Source: a bacterium (GTDB taxonomy: Bacteria > Krumholzibacteriota > Krumholzibacteria > LZORAL124-64-63). Taken from it: a stretch of DNA of 6,804 nt. Below the pieces are notes generated by a model, which worked only from the letters and a program-made list of their open reading frames with translations, did not search any database and was not told the DNA's origin. The stretch is taken from contig JAUUZX010000079.1 of the NCBI GenBank assembly GCA_030592025.1, forward strand, positions 1 through 6,804. The letters run 5' to 3'. Numbering within the stretch: the first letter of the stretch is position 1; each line of letters begins with the position of its first letter. Shown here piece by piece: positions 1 through 5,320 of this stretch. The position numbers and the translations under genes are program-made.

Positions 1-56
1 ATGAGAGGTCGATTGAACCGATGTGCGGTCTCTCCTCCATCCGGATTTCCAGGTGA

Positions 57-545
57 GTCAGCCACGGCCACGCCCGGGCCTACGCCAAATGGATCGGCCG
101 GCGCCTGCCCACCGAGGCCGAATGGGAGTACGCCGCGCGGGGCGGCCTCCAGGATCTGCGGTACGACAACGCCGACACCCTGGGCATCGACGACGCCAAC
201 ACCAAGGCCAGCGATCTCGACGGCCCCGCCGCTGTGGGCAGCTTCCGCCCCAACGGTTACGGGCTCTTCGACATGGTGGGGAATGTGCGAGAGTTCGTGG
301 CCGACCGTTGGGCCCCCTTCGAGGGCGATCCGACCGCGGTGCTCGACAACCCGACGGGCCCCGAGGAGGGCCGCTGGCGCGTCGTCAAGGGTGGGGGCTG
401 GTACTCGGGGCGTGGGTGCAATTCCGTCGCCAACCGCAACGTCATGCCGCGCCACTGGCAGGACTTCAACGTGTGGTTCCGGTGCGCCCGGGACGTCGAC
501 ATCGCCGTGCCGGGCACGCCCGGGCAGTTGCGGATCGACCAGTAG
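57..545 (+). CDS. FGE-sulfatase (SUMF1) domain protein, C-terminal part, frame broken at its 5' side
   Basis: The open frame from 57 to the TAG at 543-545 encodes about 162 residues of a formylglycine-generating-enzyme-type domain. Visible hallmarks are RRLPTEAEWEYAARGG, then NGYGLFDMVGNVREFVADRW, RVVKGGGWYSGRGCN and the closing NVWFRCAR. The frame has no ATG or GTG before position 234 and is closed upstream by a TGA at 54-56. The preceding bases in another frame read HPDFQVS, which resembles the HPVV-x-VS segment that normally comes just before AYAKW. The gene therefore looks frameshifted near 50-62 as well as incomplete. The cysteine pair that true sulfatase-activating enzymes use for catalysis (first Cys soon after the RGGS-type motif) is not conserved: only one Cys lies in that loop. 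It is therefore more likely a non-catalytic or EgtB/kinase-associated SUMF1-type domain than a sulfatase maturase. It converges on the bactofilin gene. The domain call is solid; the function is unknown. Confidence 0.8.
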   Translation, partial: VSHGHARAYAKWIGRRLPTEAEWEYAARGGLQDLRYDNADTLGIDDANTKASDLDGPAAVGSFRPNGYGLFDMVGNVREFVADRWAPFEGDPTAVLDNPTGPEEGRWRVVKGGGWYSGRGCNSVANRNVMPRHWQDFNVWFRCARDVDIAVPGTPGQLRIDQ

Positions 546-562
546 GTCATCAGCCGAAAACA

Positions 563-601
563 AGGCGGCCGCCCTCTCCGCGGTGGAGGGGGCGGCCGCT
601 T
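563..601. terminator. Strong hairpin between convergent genes, probable bidirectional terminator
   Basis: Bases 565-579 pair with 585-599 as a 15-bp stem with one G-U pair and a 5-base GCGGT loop, extended by a G-U and an A-T pair. It lies 17 bases after the stop of the SUMF1-domain gene and about 20 bases after the bactofilin stop. On the minus strand the stem is followed by TTGTTTT, which fits intrinsic termination of the bactofilin transcript. On the plus strand the tail is only CTTGTT, so termination in that direction may be weaker. Position between converging genes supports a shared terminator. Confidence 0.75.
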
Positions 602-620
602 GTTCAGGAACGCCGGAGCG

Positions 621-1043
621 CTACTTCTTGTCGGCCGTGACCGGCTGCTGGTGCGACGGCGTCGGGGACGGGTCCGCCGACTTGTGCTTGTTGGCACCCA
701 TGGAGCAGTTGCCCTCGAAGAACACGCCCTCGTCGATGACCAGACGCTTCGTCTTGATGTCGCCCTCGACGTGGGAGCCGCTCTGCAGTTCGATCTTGTT
801 CTCGGCGATGATGTTGCCGTAGAGCTGGCCGCCGATGATGGCGTTCTTCACCGTCACGTTCGCGTGGACCACACCGGACTTGCCGATGACGAGGCTCTCG
901 GGCGTGCCGATGCTGCCCTTGAACTCGCCCTCGATGCGCAGCGTGCCGCGCACCTCGACCTTGCCGTCGAACTTGCAGCCCTGGGCGATGATGGAGGTCT
1001 GGCCGGTGGGTACGGACTGGTTATCGGGTTCTTTTCCGAACAT
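621..1043 (-). CDS. Bactofilin family cytoskeletal protein
   Basis: This encodes a 140-residue bactofilin (DUF583/polymer-forming cytoskeletal family), a protein that self-assembles without nucleotide into filaments on the inner membrane face. Residues about 15-115 show the regular short beta repeats of the beta-helix (GCKFDGKVEVRGTLRIEGEF, then runs of I/V/G), ending with the family-typical GVFFEGNCSM at 107-115. The N-terminus MFGKEPDN resembles the short membrane-targeting tail of many bactofilins. The C-terminal tail (116-140) is polar, rich in Pro, Ser, Thr and Lys, and looks disordered. The ATG at 1043 is chosen because an AAGGAGG lies six bases upstream; upstream extension of the frame gives Arg/Gly-rich sequence unlike the family. 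It is the last gene of the minus-strand run, 74 bases after the M23 peptidase. Bactofilins often work with a LytM-type peptidase encoded next door (CcmA with Csd1, BacA with LmdC), so a shape or wall-growth role is likely. Confidence 0.93.
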   Translation of the reverse strand: MFGKEPDNQSVPTGQTSIIAQGCKFDGKVEVRGTLRIEGEFKGSIGTPESLVIGKSGVVHANVTVKNAIIGGQLYGNIIAENKIELQSGSHVEGDIKTKRLVIDEGVFFEGNCSMGANKHKSADPSPTPSHQQPVTADKK

Positions 1044-1049
1044 CGTGTT

Positions 1050-1056
1050 CCTCCTT
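1050..1056 (-). promoter_or_regulatory. Ribosome binding site of the bactofilin gene
   Basis: AAGGAGG on the minus strand, six bases before the ATG at 1043. It is the strongest Shine-Dalgarno in the window and fixes the bactofilin start well inside a longer open frame that continues upstream. It suggests the bactofilin is translated at a higher level than its upstream neighbours. Confidence 0.85.
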
Positions 1057-1071
1057 GGGCCACGTGGACCC
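1057..1071. promoter_or_regulatory. Imperfect palindrome with a parS-like core in the bactofilin leader
   Basis: GGGCCACGTGGACCC is a near-perfect palindrome centred on CCACGTGG, the same 8-bp core as the two parS sites. Aligned over 16 bases it matches the local parS at 12 positions. It lies directly upstream of the bactofilin ribosome site. It may be a weak ParB target, a hairpin-forming leader element, or chance in GC-rich DNA. Confidence 0.3.
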
Positions 1072-1086
1072 GGTCTCCTTACCTGT

Positions 1087-1108
1087 CGCGCGGCCGGCGT
1101 GCCGCGCG
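1087..1108 (-). other. GC-rich stem-loop between the M23 peptidase and bactofilin genes
   Basis: Bases 1087-1094 (CGCGCGGC) pair perfectly with 1101-1108 across a 6-base loop. The hairpin lies 9 bases after the M23 stop codon. No T-run follows on the minus strand, so it does not look like a classic intrinsic terminator. It could protect or process the mRNA, or attenuate it, letting bactofilin expression differ from that of the upstream genes. Seen directly as an inverted repeat; the role is inferred. Confidence 0.45.
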
Positions 1109-1117
1109 GCTCCTCTG

Positions 1118-1921
1118 TCAATCGCGGGGCGGGTCGCCGGGAACCACGGTGCGTGGGTCGACGGCTTCCCCCTGGCGCCAAATCTCGAAGTGCAGGTGCG
1201 TCGCCGAGGCCTGTCCCGACGCGCCCATGTAGGCGATGACCTGGCCCGCTTCCACGCGCACGCCAGCACCAACCGCCAGTCGGCTGCAATGGCCGTAGAC
1301 TGTTACGTAACCCAAACCGTGCTCGATTTCAACATAGTTTCCAAGTTGGTCGTCGCTGCCGGCGCGCACCACGGTGCCCGAGGCCGCCGCCAGGACCGGT
1401 GAATCCTTCGCTGCCGCGATGTCGATCCCCGGGTGGGACTCCACTCCGCGGGCCGGATTCCCCTTGATGAACTCCCGCGTCACGTAGCCCGCCGCCGGCC
1501 AGCGGTCCGGCCCCTTGTTCACGGAAATCGCCGCAGCCCGGCGCAGGGCTTCGCCCGCCGAGCCCGGGGCCTTGTCGGTCCAGGCCGCCAGGGAATCGGG
1601 CGATGCGTCCCGCGCGTCGGCCACCCCCAGCATGACGAGCAGATGCTCCTGGAGCTGGCGGGTCGCCTCGAGTTCCAGCGCCAGGGTGTCGGCGCGGGCC
1701 GCGGTCACCTCGGCGGCGGCCAATTCCTGTTGCAACTGGCTGATCGTCCGCCGCTCCTGGTGCTTGGCGGCGAAGGTCGCGAGCAGGGTGCCCAGCGCCA
1801 CCGTCGCCAGTGCCGTCAGGACCAGCAGCGTGACGACCATGGCCCGTGAAATGCCGTACTCCCGCGAGGTCCGCCCTTCGGTGGGGATCAGGATGATGCG
1901 GGTGTGGCGGGGGATGCCCAA
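1118..1921 (-). CDS. Membrane-anchored M23 (LytM-type) metallopeptidase
   Basis: This 267-residue protein is a zinc-dependent endopeptidase expected to cut peptidoglycan cross-bridges from the outer face of the inner membrane. Residues 1-26 form a short basic cytoplasmic segment, 28-51 one hydrophobic transmembrane anchor, and about 53-98 an Ala/Glu/Gln/Leu-rich coiled coil. Residues about 140-258 are the LytM domain. All expected catalytic residues are present: H163 and D167 (HPGID), H211 (VYGH), H242 and H244 (THLHFE), so it should be active. The start is a TTG at 1921 preceded by AGAGG four bases away and GAGGAG ten bases away; no ATG or GTG lies between it and the kinase stop. The N-terminal RIILIP...SRxxGISR pattern supports this start. 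It lies between a sensor kinase and a bactofilin, the latter a known type of partner for such hydrolases (Helicobacter Csd1-CcmA, Hyphomonas LmdC-BacA). Confidence 0.92.
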   Translation of the reverse strand: MGIPRHTRIILIPTEGRTSREYGISRAMVVTLLVLTALATVALGTLLATFAAKHQERRTISQLQQELAAAEVTAARADTLALELEATRQLQEHLLVMLGVADARDASPDSLAAWTDKAPGSAGEALRRAAAISVNKGPDRWPAAGYVTREFIKGNPARGVESHPGIDIAAAKDSPVLAAASGTVVRAGSDDQLGNYVEIEHGLGYVTVYGHCSRLAVGAGVRVEAGQVIAYMGASGQASATHLHFEIWRQGEAVDPRTVVPGDPPRD

Positions 1922-1935
1922 AATGCCTCTTCTCC

Positions 1936-1983
1936 TCGGGAATGCGTGCCCTCGGGAATACGTGTCCCCGGGGAATCCGTGGC
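1936..1983. repeat. Degenerate tandem repeat of about 16-17 bp in the kinase-M23 gap
   Basis: Three imperfect head-to-tail copies occur on the plus strand: TCGGGAATGCGTGCCC (1936-1951), TCGGGAATACGTGTCCC (1952-1968) and CGGGGAATCCGTGGC (1969-1983). They share the GGGAAT-x-CGTG core. A perfect 10-bp palindrome, TCCCCGGGGA, spans 1965-1974 at the junction of copies two and three. The array fills most of the 62-base gap between the kinase stop and the M23 start, and its first copy abuts the GAGGAG ribosome-binding region. It could be a binding site for a regulator or simply slippage-derived spacer. Confidence 0.5.
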
Positions 1984-3378
1984 TCAGTCGTCCTCGATGA
2001 GGGCTGAGGATCCGGTTTCGCCCCTTGCCCGGGGCAGGTGCAGGTGGAAGGTCGTGCCCTTGCCGACCGTGCTCTCCAGCGTGATGCGTCCGCCATGCTC
2101 ATGCACGATCCGCGCCACGATGGACAGGCCCAGGCCCGTGCCCTTACCGTAGTCCTTCGTCGTGAAAAAGGGCAGAAAAACCGAGTCGTGGTGCTCGGCC
2201 GGGATGCCCTCGCCCGAGTCGGCGAAGGTCACGGTGAGTTCGCCCCGGTCGCCGGGGGTGATGCCGACGTCGATACGCCCGCCGTTGGGCATGGCGTCCA
2301 GCGCGTTGGCCATGAGGTTGAAGAAGACCTGGTCGAGCTCATTCCGGTTGCCATACACCCAGGGTTCGGTCTCGCGTCGGATGTTCACCTCGACACCGGC
2401 CAGGCGCAGGTTCTTCGCCAGGAGGAATCGGGTCTCCTCCAGGGCCGAGGCCAGGTCGACGCGGCCGCGCTCGCTGCCCGTGGGCCGCGCGAAATTGAGC
2501 AGACCCTTGATGATGCCGCGGCACTGTTCGGTCTGGCGGATGATGCGCTGGATGTCGTCGGCGTTGTCCTCGTCCTCGATCGATTCTTCGAGCATCTGGG
2601 CCGACAGCAGGATCGAGCCCAGCGGCGTGTTGAGCTGGTGGGCGATGCCCGCGGCCAGCTGGCCGATGCCCGCCAGTTTTTCCGTCTCGCTCATGCGCGA
2701 CTCGAGTTGCTTCTCCGAGGTGATGTCCCGGGCGATGACCACGAAGGAACCGGCGTCCTGCGCGAGGGAGCCCGAGTCGGGACGAATCCCCGACACCGTC
2801 AGGCTCAAGGTGCTCGGCGGTCCCCGGTGCTCCCCTTGCTTCATCTCGTAGGTAAGGCTGCGGCCGGTGCGGCGCACGTCGTCGAAGATCTGGTCGAAGG
2901 TGATCTCGCCACGGGACTGCAGGCCCAGGTCGAGGTCCGAAACCTGGTGGCCCAGCGTGTTGCGACGGGGCACGCCGAAGAGCGTCTCGGCCTGCTTGTT
3001 CCACTCCTGGACCACGCCCCGTTCGTCGAGCAGAAAAATGGCCTCGCCCGCGTGGTTGATGATGCTGCGGTACTTCTGTTCCGAGCGCCTCAAACGGAGG
3101 CTGGCCATCTCGGTATTCCGTATACGAAAATAGGAACTCCAGCCCAGACCGACGACAATGCCCTGAAAGACGCCCTTGGACAACACGCCCGTGAGCACGT
3201 CGCCGGACCGCCAGATCGCCTCCCACACCCCCGACCAGGAGCCGTGTTTGTCGAGCAGAAGGTGCAGCCACCATGACTGCAATCCGACCACGAGAACGGA
3301 CACCACGATGAGCAACGTCAGCATGATTCGCAGACGCTGGGCGCGGCCCGGTTTCCACCATGTCTTCAGCCGGGGCAT
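1984..3378 (-). CDS. PAS-domain sensor histidine kinase, membrane-bound
   Basis: This is a 464-residue NtrB-like sensor kinase. A hydrophobic segment at about 18-42 is a clear transmembrane helix, and 61-83 may be a second. A PAS domain occupies about 98-225 (YRSIINHAGEAIFLLDERG... ending VVIARDITSEKQ). The HisKA helix carries the phospho-acceptor H247 in AAGIAHQLNTPLGSI. The ATPase domain shows an N box (N354 and N358 in NLMANALDAM), G1 (DSGEGIP, 387-393), an F box (FLPFFTTK, 401-408) and G2 (GKGTGLGLSI, 411-420), so it should be catalytically competent. The residue after the active His is Gln, where most HisKA kinases have Glu or Asp. The ATG at 3378 has GAGG four bases upstream and lies 13 bases after the parB stop, so it is very likely co-transcribed with parAB. 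No response regulator is encoded in the window. The signal sensed is unknown. Confidence 0.93.
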   Translation of the reverse strand: MPRLKTWWKPGRAQRLRIMLTLLIVVSVLVVGLQSWWLHLLLDKHGSWSGVWEAIWRSGDVLTGVLSKGVFQGIVVGLGWSSYFRIRNTEMASLRLRRSEQKYRSIINHAGEAIFLLDERGVVQEWNKQAETLFGVPRRNTLGHQVSDLDLGLQSRGEITFDQIFDDVRRTGRSLTYEMKQGEHRGPPSTLSLTVSGIRPDSGSLAQDAGSFVVIARDITSEKQLESRMSETEKLAGIGQLAAGIAHQLNTPLGSILLSAQMLEESIEDEDNADDIQRIIRQTEQCRGIIKGLLNFARPTGSERGRVDLASALEETRFLLAKNLRLAGVEVNIRRETEPWVYGNRNELDQVFFNLMANALDAMPNGGRIDVGITPGDRGELTVTFADSGEGIPAEHHDSVFLPFFTTKDYGKGTGLGLSIVARIVHEHGGRITLESTVGKGTTFHLHLPRARGETGSSALIEDD

Positions 3379-3391
3379 CTTACCTCGCCAA

Positions 3392-4333
3392 CTACAGGTC
3401 CGTGTCCACGCCCATGATCTTGAGCAGGCGGATGAAATCGTCGTCGTCGTAGAAGCGCACGCTGATCGTCCCCTTGCCCGTGCGGGCGTCCCGGGCGATG
3501 GTCACCGGCGAGCCGTACACGCGCTCGGCCCGACCACGCAGGGCGATGACCGTCGGATCCTCGGGGGCCGTCTTGCGGGTCTTGCGTTTGCGCCGCGGGC
3601 TCTTGCCCTCGAGTCGGGCGCGCTGCTCCACCTCCCGCACCGACAGGCCGCGGCTCGCCGAGAGTCGGGCCAACTGGATACGCCCGGGTCCGGGCGCCAT
3701 GCCCAGAAGCGCCTTGGCGTGACCGCGGCTGATTTTCTGTTCCTGCAGCAGGACCAGGACCTCGGCTTCGAGGGTCAGGATGCGCAACATGTTGGCGACG
3801 CTGCTGCGCTTCTTGCCCAACATTTCCGCCAGCTCTTCCTGCGTCGCGCCATAGGAATCCATGAGGCCGCGGTAGGCCTCCGCCTCCTCGACCGGGCCCA
3901 GGTCCTCCCGTTGGATGTTCTCCAGGAGCGCCACCTTGAGGGCCTCGGTGTCGGCGTAGGTGCAGATCAGGGTCGGCACCTTGTCGAGACCCGCGAGGCG
4001 TGCGGCGCGGGCCCGGCGCTCGCCGGCCACCACGCAGTACTTCACCTCGTCCAGCTCGGCCTCGCTGTCCGGGTGCTGGTTGACCGCCTGGCCATCCTCG
4101 AGCAACCGCACGAGAACCGGCTGCAGGATCCCGACCTGCTTGATAGACTCCGCCAGCTCTTCTAACGCCATGGCATTAAACGATTTCCGTGGCTGGTCGG
4201 GGTTGAATCCGATGGTCTCAAGGGGCAGATGACTCACCGACGTCGTGTCGGACCCCGCCAGCGGCGGCCCCATGAGGTCGGCGCCCTGGATCAGCGCAGA
4301 CAGTCCTTTGCCCAACACGCGATTCTTGCTCAT
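3392..4333 (-). CDS. parB: Chromosome-partitioning protein ParB (Spo0J family)
   Basis: ParB is the parS-binding CTPase clamp that loads next to the origin, spreads along DNA and stimulates ParA. The 313-residue protein has the N-terminal LGKGLSALI tail used to contact ParA, NPDQPRKSF at 44-52, the CTP-binding GERRARAARLAGL from 104, ENIQREDLGPVEEA at 138-151, and a helix-turn-helix at about 164-187 (TQEELAEMLGKKRSSVANMLRIL) that reads parS. A basic linker (RRKRKTRK, about 247-254) leads to a C-terminal dimerisation region ending at residue 313. Residues about 78-98 form an acidic insertion between the strand before the CTP motif and the motif itself; usual ParB proteins have about 16 fewer residues there. 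The ATG at 4333 follows AAAGGTGG by four bases. It lies 40 bases after parA and 13 before the kinase gene. Two matching parS sites are present upstream at 5234 and 5278. Confidence 0.97.
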   Translation of the reverse strand: MSKNRVLGKGLSALIQGADLMGPPLAGSDTTSVSHLPLETIGFNPDQPRKSFNAMALEELAESIKQVGILQPVLVRLLEDGQAVNQHPDSEAELDEVKYCVVAGERRARAARLAGLDKVPTLICTYADTEALKVALLENIQREDLGPVEEAEAYRGLMDSYGATQEELAEMLGKKRSSVANMLRILTLEAEVLVLLQEQKISRGHAKALLGMAPGPGRIQLARLSASRGLSVREVEQRARLEGKSPRRKRKTRKTAPEDPTVIALRGRAERVYGSPVTIARDARTGKGTISVRFYDDDDFIRLLKIMGVDTDL

Positions 4334-4346
4334 GGGTCCACCTTTC

Positions 4347-4365
4347 GCCGGCGATCACCGCCGGC
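4347..4365 (-). promoter_or_regulatory. Stem-loop just upstream of the parB ribosome binding site
   Basis: In the 40-base parA-parB gap, GCCGGCG (4347-4353) pairs perfectly with CGCCGGC (4359-4365) across a 5-base loop. The stem ends right next to the parB Shine-Dalgarno AAAGGTGG (4338-4345). No T-run follows, so it is not a terminator. Its position would suit tuning of parB translation or transcript stability relative to parA. The inverted repeat is seen directly; the effect is inferred. Confidence 0.4.
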
Positions 4366-4373
4366 CGCGCGGG

Positions 4374-5129
4374 TCAGGGATTCTGGGCGACCACCTCGCC
4401 GGCCAGTTCGAGGTAACTGCGGGAGCCGACGCACTCGACATCGTAGAGCAGGATCGGCTTGCCGAACGACGGCGCTTCACTCAGCCGCACGTTGCGGGGG
4501 ATCTTCGTCTGGTAGACCGTGTCGCCGAAGAAGTCAATGGCCTCCTCGGCCACCTGGTTCGAGAGCTTCAACCGGCGGTCGTACATGGTCAGGAGCACGC
4601 CCTCGAGGCGCAGATCAGGATTCAGCCCCCGCTGCACAAGCTGAACCGTGCTCAGAAGTTGGCTCAATCCCTCGAGGGCGTAATACTCGCACTGGATCGG
4701 GATGAGCACCGTGTCGGCGGCAGTCAGGGCGTTGAGGGTCAGCAGCCCCAGGCTCGGCGGCGTGTCGATGATGATGTAGTCGTACTTGGCGCGCAGGGGC
4801 GCGAGGGCGCGTTTCAGGAAGTGCTCCCGCTCGGCTTCGTTCACGAGCTCGACCTCGGCGCCGGACAAACGGCGGTCCGCCGGCAACACATCCATGAAGC
4901 CTATGGCCGTGGATTGGACGGCCTCGCTCGCATCAGCCACCCCCAACATGAACTCATAACTCGTGGATTTTTCGATAGATACGCCAACACCGGATGATGC
5001 GTTGCCCTGGGGATCGAGGTCGACCAGGAGGACGCGCTTTTCGGCCACGGCGAGGCTGGCGCAGAGATTGACGGCTGTCGTCGTTTTACCGACGCCGCCT
5101 TTCTGGTTCGAGATGGAGACGATCTTCAT
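4374..5129 (-). CDS. parA: Chromosome-partitioning ATPase ParA (Soj)
   Basis: ParA is the nucleoid-bound Walker ATPase that moves ParB-parS complexes and so separates replicated origins. The 251-residue protein has the deviant Walker A motif KGGVGKTT (10-17, with signature K10), the Walker A' VDLDPQGN (36-43), the Walker B strand YIIIDTPPS (118-126, D122), and the family segment IPRNVRLSEAPSFGKP (210-225), near the DNA-contacting region. It starts directly with the ATPase fold and lacks the N-terminal helix-turn-helix of plasmid-type ParA, which marks it as the chromosomal Soj type. The ATG at 5129 gives the canonical MKIVSISNQKGG start; the ribosome site is weak (AGGTCC about nine bases upstream). 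It is the first gene after the parS-containing gap and precedes parB by 40 bases. Confidence 0.97.
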   Translation of the reverse strand: MKIVSISNQKGGVGKTTTAVNLCASLAVAEKRVLLVDLDPQGNASSGVGVSIEKSTSYEFMLGVADASEAVQSTAIGFMDVLPADRRLSGAEVELVNEAEREHFLKRALAPLRAKYDYIIIDTPPSLGLLTLNALTAADTVLIPIQCEYYALEGLSQLLSTVQLVQRGLNPDLRLEGVLLTMYDRRLKLSNQVAEEAIDFFGDTVYQTKIPRNVRLSEAPSFGKPILLYDVECVGSRSYLELAGEVVAQNP

Positions 5130-5178
5130 GGCGATGGACCTGGGCCTTCCGGGAGGTGATGATGCCAGACAGGCGGGT

Positions 5179-5208
5179 AATGTACCCGTTCCAGGGGGCG
5201 GTCGTCAA
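5179..5208 (-). promoter_or_regulatory. Candidate sigma70-type promoter for parA
   Basis: On the minus strand TTGACG (5208-5203) matches five of six bases of the -35 consensus. TACATT (5184-5179) lies 18 bases on and matches four of six bases of the -10. Transcription would start near 5172, giving a parA leader of about 43 bases. The nearer parS site (5234-5249) lies 25 bases upstream of the -35, a position from which ParB loading could influence this promoter. Found by eye in a GC-rich gap, so moderate confidence. Confidence 0.5.
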
Positions 5209-5233
5209 GATGGCGCGGAGAGGTCGGAAGGAA

Positions 5234-5249
5234 TGTTCCACGTGGAACA
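5234..5249. other. parS: parS centromere site 1
   Basis: TGTTCCACGTGGAACA is a perfect 16-bp palindrome. It is a two-base variant of the widespread bacterial parS consensus TGTTTCACGTGAAACA. It lies 104 bases upstream of the parA start in the rsmG-parA gap. This is where the ParB encoded here is expected to load. A second identical copy lies 44 bp away. Confidence 0.95.
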
Positions 5250-5277
5250 ATGATGGAAGACGGCGGAGTTGCGCCAA

Positions 5278-5293
5278 TGTTCCACGTGGAACA
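5278..5293. other. parS: parS centromere site 2
   Basis: A second exact copy of TGTTCCACGTGGAACA, here extended to an 18-bp palindrome by flanking A (5277) and T (5294). It lies 27 bases from the rsmG stop. The 44-bp centre-to-centre distance from site 1 is about four helical turns, so both sites face nearly the same side of the DNA. Having the pair inside the par locus itself is typical of origin-proximal parS clusters. Confidence 0.95.
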
Positions 5294-5320
5294 TGTGTTA
5301 GGGGCCCGCCCCCCCCTGGT

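Noticed and set aside
1..822. Frame starting with ATG at position 1 and running to 822
   Set aside because: It is out of frame with the clear SUMF1 domain (57-545), crosses the terminator hairpin and runs into antisense bactofilin sequence; the product is Pro/Ala/Ser/Thr-rich noise.
1965..1974. TCCCCGGGGA palindrome as a Noc-type nucleoid-occlusion binding site
   Set aside because: It lacks the flanking ATT/AAT-rich arms of the Bacillus Noc site, Noc is mainly a Firmicutes protein, and no Noc gene is present here.
2038..3276. Long plus-strand open frame (412 codons) opposite the kinase gene
   Set aside because: It is antisense to a fully supported histidine kinase, its protein is low-complexity and matches no family, and such shadow frames are common in GC-rich DNA.
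3176..4165. Long plus-strand open frame (329 codons) opposite parB
   Set aside because: Antisense to a clear ParB with all motifs; the product has no recognisable domain and no ribosome site was evident.
5300..5317. G/C-run hairpin after rsmG as an intrinsic terminator
   Set aside because: The stem is short and no T-run follows on the minus strand; it overlaps a homopolymer run and is not convincing.
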